From the NCBI GenBank assembly GCA_035288105.1, contig DATEAY010000078.1, forward strand, positions 1-39,570: a stretch of 39,570 bases of DNA, in the 5' to 3' direction. The stretch is from Candidatus Babeliales bacterium. Lineage in GTDB: Bacteria; Babelota; Babeliae; Babelales; Vermiphilaceae. Under the pieces are notes generated by a model. The model worked only from the letters and a program-made list of their open reading frames with translations, had not been told where the DNA came from and searched no databases. Both the position numbers and the translations under genes were made by a program. This document shows positions 32,321 to 39,570 of the stretch, one piece after another. Within the stretch, counting starts at the first letter, position 1; every line of letters begins with the position of its first letter.

Positions 32321-33022
32321 ATGAATATCAAAAACTTTGTATGGTTAGCACCTTTTTGCAGTTTTGTCCTTGGATACGTAATAATGCAAAATTTGTTCCG
32401 TGTACCAGAAGCAAGCACACCTGCTCTTATCGGCAAACATATTCATGCAATTCTTCCGCTCATTACGCAACACAATCTTAACATTCGTTTAATTGATCAG
32501 AAAGAAGAAGCAGATCTGCCTGAAGGCATCATTCTCAATCAAACGCCTGCAGCAGGAACAACAATTAAGCCCAATCAACCATTGTTCATTGTAACTACTA
32601 AAAAACCTCTGGTTGCACGCGCTCCGCATTGTGTTGGAATACATATTGATGAGTTGAACAATCAACTACAAACAGAAGGTATTCACCCTCGCATGTATCA
32701 CTTGCCACACCCGTATCCAGAAAAGATGTGTTTTGCACAATCACCACAACCACATGAATTTCTTGAAAAAAACAGACTTATTCTGTACATTTCATCGGGA
32801 AATAATAAACCAATAATTTGGCCAGATTTTACTAATATACCATTGCAAGCAGTGATCGATTTTTTGGATAATTACCACATAGAGCCACATATTATTAATA
32901 ATTCTTTATACAACAATGATACAGATACTGAATATGTTGTAACGGATCAACGACCATTTGCAGGAACATTATTAACGTTAGATGAAAACAAACCATTATC
33001 GGTACAACTGCGAGTGCGCTAA
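32321..33022 (+). CDS. membrane-anchored PASTA-domain protein
   Basis: 233 residues: one N-terminal membrane helix (about 6-25, FVWLAPFCSFVLGYVIM), then three PASTA-like repeats in the periplasm. Evidence: ALIGKHIHAILPLITQHNLN followed by GIILNQTPAAGTTIKPNQPL; VGIHIDELNNQLQTEGI; and PDFTNIPLQAVIDFLDNYHI with VTDQRPFAGTLLTLDENKPL. PASTA domains bind muropeptides or regulate PBPs and Ser/Thr kinases. No kinase or transpeptidase domain is fused here. The distant class A PBP is a possible partner. The start codon has a weak ribosome site. Confidence 0.8.
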   Translation: MNIKNFVWLAPFCSFVLGYVIMQNLFRVPEASTPALIGKHIHAILPLITQHNLNIRLIDQKEEADLPEGIILNQTPAAGTTIKPNQPLFIVTTKKPLVARAPHCVGIHIDELNNQLQTEGIHPRMYHLPHPYPEKMCFAQSPQPHEFLEKNRLILYISSGNNKPIIWPDFTNIPLQAVIDFLDNYHIEPHIINNSLYNNDTDTEYVVTDQRPFAGTLLTLDENKPLSVQLRVR

Positions 33023-33042
33023 AAATTAATACGCTACATAAT

Positions 33043-33126
33043 GCGCTCATCCTGAACTTGCCCGCCATCGCTAAAGCTAAGGCGGACTGCGCCTGCCGAA
33101 GTCTTGACGAAGGCTGGTTGAAGGAT
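33043..33126. repeat. family A REP-like repeat interrupted by a second repeat
   Basis: GCGCTCATCCTGAACTTG (33043-33060) and TTGAAGGAT (33118-33126) are the two halves of the family A repeat. Between them 57 bases (33061-33117) form their own palindromic units (CCGCCATCGCTAAAGC, AAGGCGGA, CGAAGTCTTGACGAAGG). Confidence 0.8.
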
Positions 33127-33146
33127 GGCACGTAAAAAGGACTACC

Positions 33147-33809
33147 ATGAATAAAATACACTTTTCACCACAAACTCATATTTTTCTATGGGATCTGCAT
33201 GATGTTATTTTAACAAAAAGTCTCTGGAGTTGGTTTATGATCTGCATGCGTTTTAAACGTAAAAAAGAATTGGTAAACAGACTGGATAAGAAAATAATAA
33301 AAATAATGTTCACTTTTTTACTTGAACGTTTAAAATTAACTAAAAAACAGATGGTCAGTGAAGAATTGATTAAAGCAGCACAGCAAGCAAATAATGATGC
33401 TCTCATTGAACTGACAATACAAGCATGTTCCTCATACACTCCTATCAAAAAAACTGTTGTACTTATGCAGGAATTATCCGATCTTGGCTATACACATCAC
33501 CTTGGATCAAACATCGGCAAAACTGTCTTTGATGATTGCACCGAAAAATTTTCAGCAATTTTCAATCTTTTTGAAGGCGTCACCATCCCCTTTGAGGCTG
33601 AAAATGCAAAAATCATCAAAAAACCGCATCCAAACTTTTTCCATACCCATGCTACAAATTATAATTTACAACCACATCAGATCATTTTTATCGATGATAA
33701 GTTAGCAAACGTACGTGCTGCACAATCAATCGGCATGCATGCAATGCATTTCAAAAATGCCAAAGATCTGCGTAAACAGCTTATTAGCCACCACATATTA
33801 AAACATTAA
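33147..33809 (+). CDS. HAD-superfamily hydrolase-like protein
   Basis: 220 residues with a haloacid-dehalogenase layout: motif I FLWDLHDVIL (Asp16), an alpha-helical cap (residues 30-100), motif II GSNIG near residue 120, a Lys in KKPHPNFF near residue 158, and motif IV IIFIDDKLANVRAAQSIGMH near residue 185. The second motif I Asp (DxD), the usual acid/base, is His18, so classical phosphatase activity may be altered or lost. AGGA is five bases before the ATG. A family A repeat ends 20 bases upstream. No substrate is suggested by context. Confidence 0.8.
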   Translation: MNKIHFSPQTHIFLWDLHDVILTKSLWSWFMICMRFKRKKELVNRLDKKIIKIMFTFLLERLKLTKKQMVSEELIKAAQQANNDALIELTIQACSSYTPIKKTVVLMQELSDLGYTHHLGSNIGKTVFDDCTEKFSAIFNLFEGVTIPFEAENAKIIKKPHPNFFHTHATNYNLQPHQIIFIDDKLANVRAAQSIGMHAMHFKNAKDLRKQLISHHILKH

Positions 33810-33834
33810 TCGTACATCAATTACTAGTGTTTTA

Positions 33835-33864
33835 TTGACAAATTGAATTGATGTTAATTATAAT
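33835..33864 (+). promoter_or_regulatory. consensus sigma70 promoter
   Basis: TTGACA (33835-33840) and TATAAT (33859-33864) are both perfect matches, separated by 18 bases, 44 bases before the small secreted gene. It is the best promoter match noticed in the window and predicts strong expression. Confidence 0.8.
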
Positions 33865-33908
33865 CATGATAGTTATACGTATCAGTTTAAAAAAAGGAAG
33901 TTTATTTC

Positions 33909-34205
33909 ATGAAAGCTATAAAAAAATTGTTAGTACTCATAATTGTATGCTACACATCAACAATAGTATCAGCACCAATAACATCACAAAAAGCTAACCA
34001 AATGATACAAAGTCTTAAAAGTCAAACTGCTCAATTGACAACATTGTTCGCGCAACCTATTTTCTCTGAAATACCAACAACAGATCTACCAACCTTAAAA
34101 AACAATATTGCTAAAGATGTACAAAACATCAGAAATGATCTGAAAAAAATAATTACGTTATTGCAGACACTGAGTACACAGCAACAAGAAATGCTTAGCC
34201 AATAA
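33909..34205 (+). CDS. small secreted coiled-coil protein
   Basis: 98 residues: signal peptide MKAIKKLLVLIIVCYTSTIVSA, then two helical, Gln/Leu-rich stretches (KANQMIQSLKSQTAQLTTLF and NNIAKDVQNIRNDLKKIITL with LQTLSTQQQEML) that look like a coiled coil. No family recognised. It has a perfect promoter, AAGGAAG eight bases before the ATG, and a strong terminator, so it is a highly expressed single-gene unit. Possibly an abundant periplasmic or surface component. Confidence 0.7.
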   Translation: MKAIKKLLVLIIVCYTSTIVSAPITSQKANQMIQSLKSQTAQLTTLFAQPIFSEIPTTDLPTLKNNIAKDVQNIRNDLKKIITLLQTLSTQQQEMLSQ

Positions 34206-34227
34206 GTGGTTTGAATTTTAGACAAAA

Positions 34228-34259
34228 AAAAGCACCGCAGCACATTCTGCGGTGCTTTT
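34228..34259. terminator. strong bidirectional terminator
   Basis: AAAAGCACCGCAG (34228-34240) pairs perfectly with CTGCGGTGCTTTT (34247-34259), 6-base loop, with A and T runs on both sides. It ends both the small secreted gene and the convergent ABC-F gene. Confidence 0.9.
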
Positions 34260-34271
34260 TTTTTGAATCTA

Positions 34272-36140
34272 TTAGCTTTGACTATTTTCCCATTCAGCCA
34301 AAGCAACTGCTAATTCTTTTTTTAAATCGGTTAATTTTTTCTGCGCATCAGCAAACTTGGGTGTACCAAAAACAAGATCGGCAAAGCTATTTTCAGTTTT
34401 AGTAATTTCATGTTCAAGTTTTTGAATTGTGCGTTCCAGCACTTTAACTTCCGACTGCGGCTTTTTGACTGAAATAACTTCTGCTTCTTTTTTATCTTGG
34501 CTTACTTTTTTATTACTCACTTGCTCAGCACCTTGTGCTTTTTGAGCCTCTTGCTGCTTTTGATATAAATAAAGCTCATAATTACCCTGGTACTCTTTGG
34601 CACCATCAACACTAAGCTCAACAACATCTGTTGCAAGTTTATTCACAAAATCCTGATCATGCGAAACAAAAAGAATAGTACCTTGATACGCATTCAATGC
34701 AGTTAACAAAATATCTTTTGATTGAATATCCAAATGGTTGGTCGGTTCATCAAGCAGCAAAAGATTAGCGTTTTGCAATAATACTTTGATCATACCAACA
34801 CGGTTTTTTTCACCACCGCTGAGCACTCCAACTTTTTTATTGATAGAATCTTTTGTAAACAGGAATGAACCTGCAAATGCTCTAACTTTTTGTTCCGTGG
34901 CTTTTGGACAACTTTCAGTAATATTTTCCAAAATAGTTTTATTAATCGCCAACGATGCAGTTTGATCCTGATCAAAAACCGTGTAGTGTACGTTATACCC
35001 AAGAGTAATTGTACCTGTTTCCAGAGGTAACTTATGCGCAATTAAATTAAATAACGTTGTTTTACCCACACCGTTTGCGGCAACCAATGCTATTTTTTTA
35101 CCGCGCTGAACTTCAAAAGAAACATTTTTGAATATTTGTTTTTCACCAAATGAATGTGCAACATTTTCAATTTTGAGCACTGTGCTGCCAGATTGTTGAA
35201 TTGGTGGAAAATTAAAATTAATATCAGGTGCTTTTGGCGGTAACTCTATCCGTTCAATTTTTTCTAGTTTCTTGACCATACTCTGCGCAACAGTTGCCTT
35301 ACTCGCCTTTGCCTTAAACCGATCAATAAATTCCTGCTTTTGTTTGATATCGCGCTGCTGATTTTTATATTGCATCTCTAACAATGCTTCATCATGAGCT
35401 TTTTGTTGCTCATAATCATTATAATCACCAACGTACAGCTTACCATTGCCACGCTCAAGCTCAAAAATAACATCACACAATTGATTCAAAAAATAACGAT
35501 CATGGCAGACTAAAACAAAACCAAATGGCGCACGTTTTAAAAATTGTAAAAACCATTCTTTAGCAACAATATCCAAATGGTTAGTTGGTTCGTCAAACAG
35601 ATAAAAATCTGCTTTTTGTAATAAGAGCTTAGCAAGCACAATGCGCATTTTCCAACCAACGCTCAAAGTACTCACAGGTTCGTCAAACACTTCTGGTTTG
35701 AACCCTAAACCCATTAAAACCTTTTTTGCTTCCGCACGCATACCTTCCTGATCAACATGGAGCAACTTTTCGCACACAACTGCATAGCGTTCAAGAAGTT
35801 CATCCAAATCATCAGCATGGTCCAATTGCGCTTCTATCTTCTTTTGTTCATCCAATAGATCAGCCACATAGGCAAATGCTGTATAGGTTTCTTCTACAAT
35901 TGACTTATCCGATTGCAAAACCACATCTTGCGAAAGATATGCAATACTCTTACCCTTTTGTATGGAAACAGCACCACTATCAAGCTGCTGTTGTCCTGCT
36001 ATCACCTTAAGCAAGGTCGACTTGCCTGAACCGTTCCGTCCAACCAAGCCAATGCGTTGATCGTGGTCAAAAACAAAGGAAATATCAGCAAAAATGACCT
36101 GTTCGATCATTTCTAAACAAATATTATAACCGTTAATCAT
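34272..36140 (-). CDS. ABC-F family ATPase (Uup/EttA-like)
   Basis: Soluble twin-ATPase of the ABC-F group, which acts on ribosomes. 622 residues with no membrane segments. First domain: Walker A GRNGSGKST at 34-42, signature LSVGWKMR (usual LSGGW), Walker B LFDEPTNHLD. Then a linker with the charged helix of the P-site tRNA motif region. Second domain: AANGVGKTTLFN, LSGGEKNRVGM and LLLLDEPTNHLD. The C-terminal 100 residues are a Lys/Glu-rich coiled coil, as in Uup. AGGA precedes the ATG by eight bases. The gap 36141-36349 upstream holds nothing recognisable. Confidence 0.9.
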   Translation of the reverse strand: MINGYNICLEMIEQVIFADISFVFDHDQRIGLVGRNGSGKSTLLKVIAGQQQLDSGAVSIQKGKSIAYLSQDVVLQSDKSIVEETYTAFAYVADLLDEQKKIEAQLDHADDLDELLERYAVVCEKLLHVDQEGMRAEAKKVLMGLGFKPEVFDEPVSTLSVGWKMRIVLAKLLLQKADFYLFDEPTNHLDIVAKEWFLQFLKRAPFGFVLVCHDRYFLNQLCDVIFELERGNGKLYVGDYNDYEQQKAHDEALLEMQYKNQQRDIKQKQEFIDRFKAKASKATVAQSMVKKLEKIERIELPPKAPDINFNFPPIQQSGSTVLKIENVAHSFGEKQIFKNVSFEVQRGKKIALVAANGVGKTTLFNLIAHKLPLETGTITLGYNVHYTVFDQDQTASLAINKTILENITESCPKATEQKVRAFAGSFLFTKDSINKKVGVLSGGEKNRVGMIKVLLQNANLLLLDEPTNHLDIQSKDILLTALNAYQGTILFVSHDQDFVNKLATDVVELSVDGAKEYQGNYELYLYQKQQEAQKAQGAEQVSNKKVSQDKKEAEVISVKKPQSEVKVLERTIQKLEHEITKTENSFADLVFGTPKFADAQKKLTDLKKELAVALAEWENSQS

Positions 36141-36349
36141 GCGTTAATTCCTACAAAAAATCAGTTTATTACGTCCCCAATAGAAATAATATATCACTAA
36201 AATTACTATTTGGATACCCCAAAACAAACTTTGTGCCTTTATAATAACAGTTTTTTACTACACACTAGCTAAATTATTGACTATATGAAATTGTTTTATA
36301 TAAACTAAAGAGCAAATAGAGGATAGTTTCATAAAAAAAGGCTTTATCC

Positions 36350-37252
36350 GTGAAAATAACCAAAAACAACGCTTTCCTTACTTACCTACTGCTTGCTCTA
36401 ACGTTTAACGTCTGCAGTATGGATCAACTGCCTGAGGGAACCCCCTTTTTTCCACCTGGTGCAAGTAAAGAGCGTCTGGTACAATTCTTACTCACCACAA
36501 TTCAACAATCTACAGACTTATATAACATCTGTGAACAAATTAGAGGATATGCTCAAACAGACAAACAACTTAATGCTTTGATTAATGATCCCTTTATTTC
36601 TCGTGTACTCGTAGAAAATATATCCGCACACTTTAATCGTGACAATGAATTCGCGTATAGGATATTACAGACTCAACATGCACGACTACAACTCCAACTC
36701 CAAAAAAAATGTGCACCACTATATAAAAAGAAAATTCTATCTCAAAAAGATATTATAATGTTCAACACATTACTCACACAGGGCCTTGATTTAAATTTTA
36801 CCAGTAAAAATCCAATTTTGGGAATCACCTTTCCATTAATTACTTGCGTGTATTCTAGAAATTTAGGAATGATTCAGCTGCTCTTAAAAAATGGAGCCAA
36901 TCCTAATCAAGTATCACCCGATGGAGAAACACCATTAATAATAGCCATAGACATATTAAATCCCAAAACAGATGTTGGAATCTTTTTCATTTTAGCTAAG
37001 TATTCCGATATAAATAGAATGAGTAACGGAGTCACTCCATTGATCTACTGCATCCGCTCAAGAAAAATACCATGCGCAAAATTACTCATAGAACAAGGTG
37101 CTGACCCCATAATGCCCGATGCCGATAATAAAACTCCTCTATTGCTCGCTGAAGTAATTTCCAAAATGTCTCCTGAAATGTTGGAAATCGTTACTCTCAT
37201 AAAAAATGCTATAGCTAAAAAATCAAATAACCAAGAGGAAGATGTACAATGA
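36350..37252 (+). CDS. secreted ankyrin-repeat protein, array copy 1
   Basis: 300 residues from a GTG start. The N terminus KITKNNAFLTYLLLALTFNV, then CSMD, is a signal peptide shared by the whole array. Residues 35-110 are a helical domain related to that of copies 2 and 3 (TDKQLNALINDPF matches NRELNELINGPTF). Ankyrin repeats follow from about residue 150: IQLLLKNGANPNQVSPDGET, then MSNGVTPLIYCIRSRKIPCA and LLIEQGADPIMPDADNKTPL. Its stop overlaps the start of copy 2 (ATGA), so the two are translated together. Likely host- or envelope-directed; the target is unknown. Confidence 0.8.
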   Translation: MKITKNNAFLTYLLLALTFNVCSMDQLPEGTPFFPPGASKERLVQFLLTTIQQSTDLYNICEQIRGYAQTDKQLNALINDPFISRVLVENISAHFNRDNEFAYRILQTQHARLQLQLQKKCAPLYKKKILSQKDIIMFNTLLTQGLDLNFTSKNPILGITFPLITCVYSRNLGMIQLLLKNGANPNQVSPDGETPLIIAIDILNPKTDVGIFFILAKYSDINRMSNGVTPLIYCIRSRKIPCAKLLIEQGADPIMPDADNKTPLLLAEVISKMSPEMLEIVTLIKNAIAKKSNNQEEDVQ

Positions 37253-38220
37253 AGATAATAAAAAATAAGGTATTTCTTACACTCTTATTGTTAACTCCAG
37301 CATGCACCGTGTACACAATGGATGAACCGCCAAAAAAAACCAGTAAAACTCGCCGCATCGCTCAATGGGCAATGATAGCAGGAGATCTCTTATTAGGAAA
37401 TATCCCCGTGCAAAAGATACATCTTATAGAACAAACGAGTGAACCTTTTGCTTTTACTGAATTACCAAAAGAACTTCAAAACACAATCAAGGTCTTACTT
37501 TTAACAGGAGCTACAGCAAAGACACTCAATGAAGTAGCGTTTACTATTACCTCCCTTGCGCAAGTAAATCGTGAATTGAATGAATTAATAAATGGTCCTA
37601 CATTCTGTCTTCAAATAATAAAGAGTTTGTCTAAGAGATTTGATTGCCCCGATTTTGATGTATGCTTAGCACTACAAATCAAACAAGCAAAATCTCAATA
37701 TGAATTACAAAAAAAACTTCTTGACCTATGCATTCAACAAAAAGAACCTAATCAGCAACGGTTTGCTTTGCTGTGTTATCAAGGAGTAGACTTAGAATTC
37801 ACTTACAGTTATGATAATCACATTGCAACACCACTTATGATAGCATCTCTCAATAATAACTTTATGATTGGTTATCTGCTTAATGCAGGTGCCAATGTCA
37901 ATCAATCTAACCCTGATGGCATAACAGCTTTAATGTTAACATCACAAGAAGATACTACTAGATTAGCAATGAATCGCCTTATAATAAGTCCAGATATCGT
38001 CATTAATCAACAAGATAAGGCTGGAAACACTGCACTTATGTATGCATTAATCAATAATGATAATATAAAAAACCTACAAAGATTACTCGATAAAAAAGCT
38101 GATCCCGAATTACCTAATTCTGCAGGTATTACCCCCCTGATGGCAGCACAACAAACTGGTGATAAAGCAATTATTACTCTTATTCAAAATGCAATTGATA
38201 CAAAACATGGTAGAAAATAA
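37249..38220 (+). CDS. secreted F-box-like plus ankyrin-repeat protein, array copy 2
   Basis: 323 residues; signal peptide ending near TVYTMD. Residues 72-120 resemble an F-box: ELPKELQNTIKVLLL, then TITSLAQVNRELNELINGPT (F-box pattern LPxEL...L..VxRxLxxLxxxPxF). Ankyrin repeats follow (TPLMIASLNNNFMIGYLLNA, then GANVNQSNPDGITALMLTS, NQQDKAGNTALMYALINND, SAGITPLMAAQQTGDKAII). It begins within the stop of copy 1. F-box/ankyrin combinations are known in poxviruses and Orientia, where they recruit host SCF ligases; by analogy only, this may be similar. Confidence 0.75.
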   Translation: MKIIKNKVFLTLLLLTPACTVYTMDEPPKKTSKTRRIAQWAMIAGDLLLGNIPVQKIHLIEQTSEPFAFTELPKELQNTIKVLLLTGATAKTLNEVAFTITSLAQVNRELNELINGPTFCLQIIKSLSKRFDCPDFDVCLALQIKQAKSQYELQKKLLDLCIQQKEPNQQRFALLCYQGVDLEFTYSYDNHIATPLMIASLNNNFMIGYLLNAGANVNQSNPDGITALMLTSQEDTTRLAMNRLIISPDIVINQQDKAGNTALMYALINNDNIKNLQRLLDKKADPELPNSAGITPLMAAQQTGDKAIITLIQNAIDTKHGRK

Positions 38221-38234
38221 ATTGGAGATGTACT

Positions 38235-39278
38235 ATGAAAACAGTCAAAAAAAGTAGTTCATTGTTTGTCTTTGGCATGTTTGCAGTAGTGTCTAACATC
38301 TGCAGCATGGATGAACCACAACCTAAAAAAAGAACGTCTTCCAGAACACAACGTAGACGTAGTTTGACAATAGATGAATCACAACCTAAAAGAAGAACTT
38401 CTTCCACACCACAACGTAAACGGAGTTGGTCACAAACAGCAATAGATGCCATACAAAAGCTTGTACCAATACGAGAAGTATCAAATAAAGAATCATTCAA
38501 TAAATTGCCCAAGAATAAGAAGGCAACAATTATTAGTCTCATTACAACAAACGTTAATACTGAGTCATTAGACATTGCAGCTCATACCATTAATTCCCTT
38601 ACACAAGTGAATCATGAATTAAATCAACTCATAAATAATCCTGATTATTGTCTTAAAGTAATAAAAAATCTTGCACAAAGATTCGATTGTTCTGATTTTG
38701 TAGCTTGCGCAGCACTACAAACACAAGCCGCAAAACAACGCTTAAAAATACAAAAACAATTCTATGATATATGCATATCACAACAACACCCAATGGAAGA
38801 ATTTAATATATTATTTGCTCAAGCAGATGTAACATTTACTTATGACTACCTGGGAGAAGAATTCTCACCTATTATAGATCAGAGTATGCCTCCTCTACAA
38901 CTTACAATAATTAAAGCCCCAAGGACAAAACCTGCCTTTTTTGAAAAATTTATCGCAAAACCAGAAATAATTAACTTACCAACCAGTACAGGCATGACCC
39001 CATTGATGGCAGCCATACACATGACTAATATGCCTTATATTCTGGCACTCCTTCATATCCGTAACATCGCCGTCAACCAAAAAGATTTAAAGGGAAACAC
39101 AGCCCTCATGCTTGCAATAAAACAAAGAGATCCTATACCAGCGATAATAGAAGCAATTCTACAAGCAGGCGCAGATCCTCATATTGCTAATAATGATGGC
39201 CTCACACCACTTACAGCAGCAGAACGAACTAGAAATAAAAGAATTATTGATTCTATCAAAAATGCAAACAACATATGA
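38235..39278 (+). CDS. secreted F-box-like plus ankyrin-repeat protein, array copy 3
   Basis: 347 residues with the array signal peptide (MKTVKKSSSLFVFGMFAVVS to CSMDEP). A basic, repeated linker follows (SQPKRRTSSTPQRKRS resembles QPKKRTSSRTQRRRS: an internal duplication). Then the same helical F-box-like domain (FNKLPKNKKATIISL, then INSLTQVNHELNQLINNPDY) and ankyrin repeats (PLQLTIIKAPRTKPA, LPTSTGMTPLMAAIHMTN, DLKGNTALMLAIKQRD, AGADPHIANNDGLTPLTAAE). GGAG is nine bases before the ATG; the upstream bases AAAATAAATTGGAG are repeated before copy 4. Confidence 0.75.
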   Translation: MKTVKKSSSLFVFGMFAVVSNICSMDEPQPKKRTSSRTQRRRSLTIDESQPKRRTSSTPQRKRSWSQTAIDAIQKLVPIREVSNKESFNKLPKNKKATIISLITTNVNTESLDIAAHTINSLTQVNHELNQLINNPDYCLKVIKNLAQRFDCSDFVACAALQTQAAKQRLKIQKQFYDICISQQHPMEEFNILFAQADVTFTYDYLGEEFSPIIDQSMPPLQLTIIKAPRTKPAFFEKFIAKPEIINLPTSTGMTPLMAAIHMTNMPYILALLHIRNIAVNQKDLKGNTALMLAIKQRDPIPAIIEAILQAGADPHIANNDGLTPLTAAERTRNKRIIDSIKNANNI

Positions 39279-39297
39279 AAAATAAATTGGAGTAGCT

Positions 39298-39486
39298 GTG
39301 AAAATAATCAAAAGAACTAATCCACTGTTTGTCTTATGTACACTTACAGTACCCTTCAATATCTGTAGTATGGATGAACCACTAAAACTAGAAAAAAAAG
39401 TAACTACAACACAAAAGTTTAATCGCTTTATGGTTCATTCAAGTTTGAAGTGCGACTATCTCAGCGCCAAACGCCTCGGCGGCTGA
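39298..39486 (+). pseudogene. array copy 4, ankyrin-type gene cut by an IS30-family element
   Basis: A GTG start with GGAGTAGCT upstream, in the same context as copy 3, leads into the array signal peptide (KIIKRTNPLFVLCTLTVPFN, then ICSMDEP). After about residue 42 the frame enters DNA that on the other strand encodes the end of an IS30 transposase, and stops at 39484-39486. The gene has therefore lost its helical domain and ankyrin repeats. The exact insertion point lies between about 39390 and 39439 and cannot be fixed without the other IS end. Confidence 0.7.
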
Positions 39487-39570
39487 CCTAAAACCTAGGC
39501 ACTTCCTTGGTAAATTATTTATCTTTGTTTCAATCCGGTCTAACTGATCCTCAGTTAAATCCTTAAGCGG
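39439..39570 (-). mobile_element. IS30-family transposase, C-terminal end (partial)
   Basis: The minus strand is open from the window edge to TGA at 39441-39439, giving 43 residues: DLTEDQLDRIETKINNLPRK, then CLGFRSAAEAF, ending in EIVALQT. The INNRPRKxLGFRTPxExF block and the VALQT ending are typical of IS30 transposases. Local GC is higher than in the neighbouring genes, consistent with recent arrival. The inverted repeat should lie just beyond the stop, inside array copy 4. Confidence 0.85.

Noticed and set aside
1-39570. CRISPR array or tRNA genes
   Set aside because: No regularly spaced direct repeats and no cloverleaf or T-arm GGTTCGANNCC sequence were noticed. A tRNAscan and CRISPR-finder run would settle this; a hit would overturn the statement.

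Overview
Best reading of the source: an AT-rich, host-associated bacterium, most likely Candidatus Dependentiae (TM6, Babeliales-like). The basis is the very low GC, the many secreted ankyrin, WD40, TPR and other eukaryote-like proteins with signal peptides, and ordinary bacterial housekeeping genes scattered singly or in very short operons. The phylum is inferred from gene content and style, with no phylogenetic marker analysed. The window is bounded by two different IS remnants: the 3' end of an IS5-family element (1-138) and the 3' end of an IS30-family transposase (39439-39570, minus).

Layout. 186-4214: a secreted Skp1/BTB-like plus WD40 protein, tsaC and a FolC-like ligase. 4330-6311: an F0 cluster (atpI-like, atpB, and a c-subunit gene encoding FOUR fused c-type hairpins). 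6368-9870: an ankyrin protein, a cystathionine-beta-synthase/cysteine-synthase-like enzyme, a DUF6629-like membrane protein and a second secreted Skp1-like protein. 9855-15474: a secreted unknown, rseP, an acyl-CoA synthetase, a ferredoxin, and tmk-holB. 15671-18305: secreted unknowns and an ankyrin protein. 18452-21540: an operon of a DciA-like (DUF721) protein, a TPR protein and murG. 21582-23554 (minus): a secreted Hint-domain protein with a ColE3-like C-terminal toxin motif, followed by two tandem CxxC-type small proteins that are probable immunity proteins. 23593-26291: a class A penicillin-binding protein and an O6-alkylguanine methyltransferase. 26343-31063: mostly exported unknowns, including an outer-membrane MetA-pathway-like protein and a DUF2807-like protein. 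31112-34205: a membrane protein, the RNase P RNA gene (rnpB), a PASTA protein, a HAD-like protein and a small secreted protein. 34272-36140: an ABC-F ATPase. 36350-39486: a tandem array of four paralogous secreted ankyrin genes, at least two with an F-box-like N-terminal motif; the fourth is interrupted by the IS30 element.

How they work together. Envelope genes (murG, class A PBP, PASTA, rseP) imply a cell that still polymerises peptidoglycan. tmk, holB, the DciA-like gene, rnpB, tsaC and the ABC-F gene are core information processing. The exported Skp1-like/WD40 and F-box-like/ankyrin proteins look like host-interaction factors; having both halves of an SCF-like interaction in one window is suggestive but unproven. 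The strongest candidates for novelty are the quadruplicated c subunit with one carboxylate replaced by Gln, the compact secreted Hint-toxin/immunity module with a degenerate Hint active site, and the Skp1-like/F-box-like exported proteins.

Intergenic DNA carries two families of REP-like palindromes (a CTGAACTTGTTGAAGG type and a CGCCCTGAG...CGAAGGG type), often as head-to-head pairs, one of them with another repeat nested inside it. No tRNA, 16S/23S rRNA or CRISPR array was recognised. The only gene-free stretch longer than 300 bases (31592-32320) holds rnpB and REP-like repeats.
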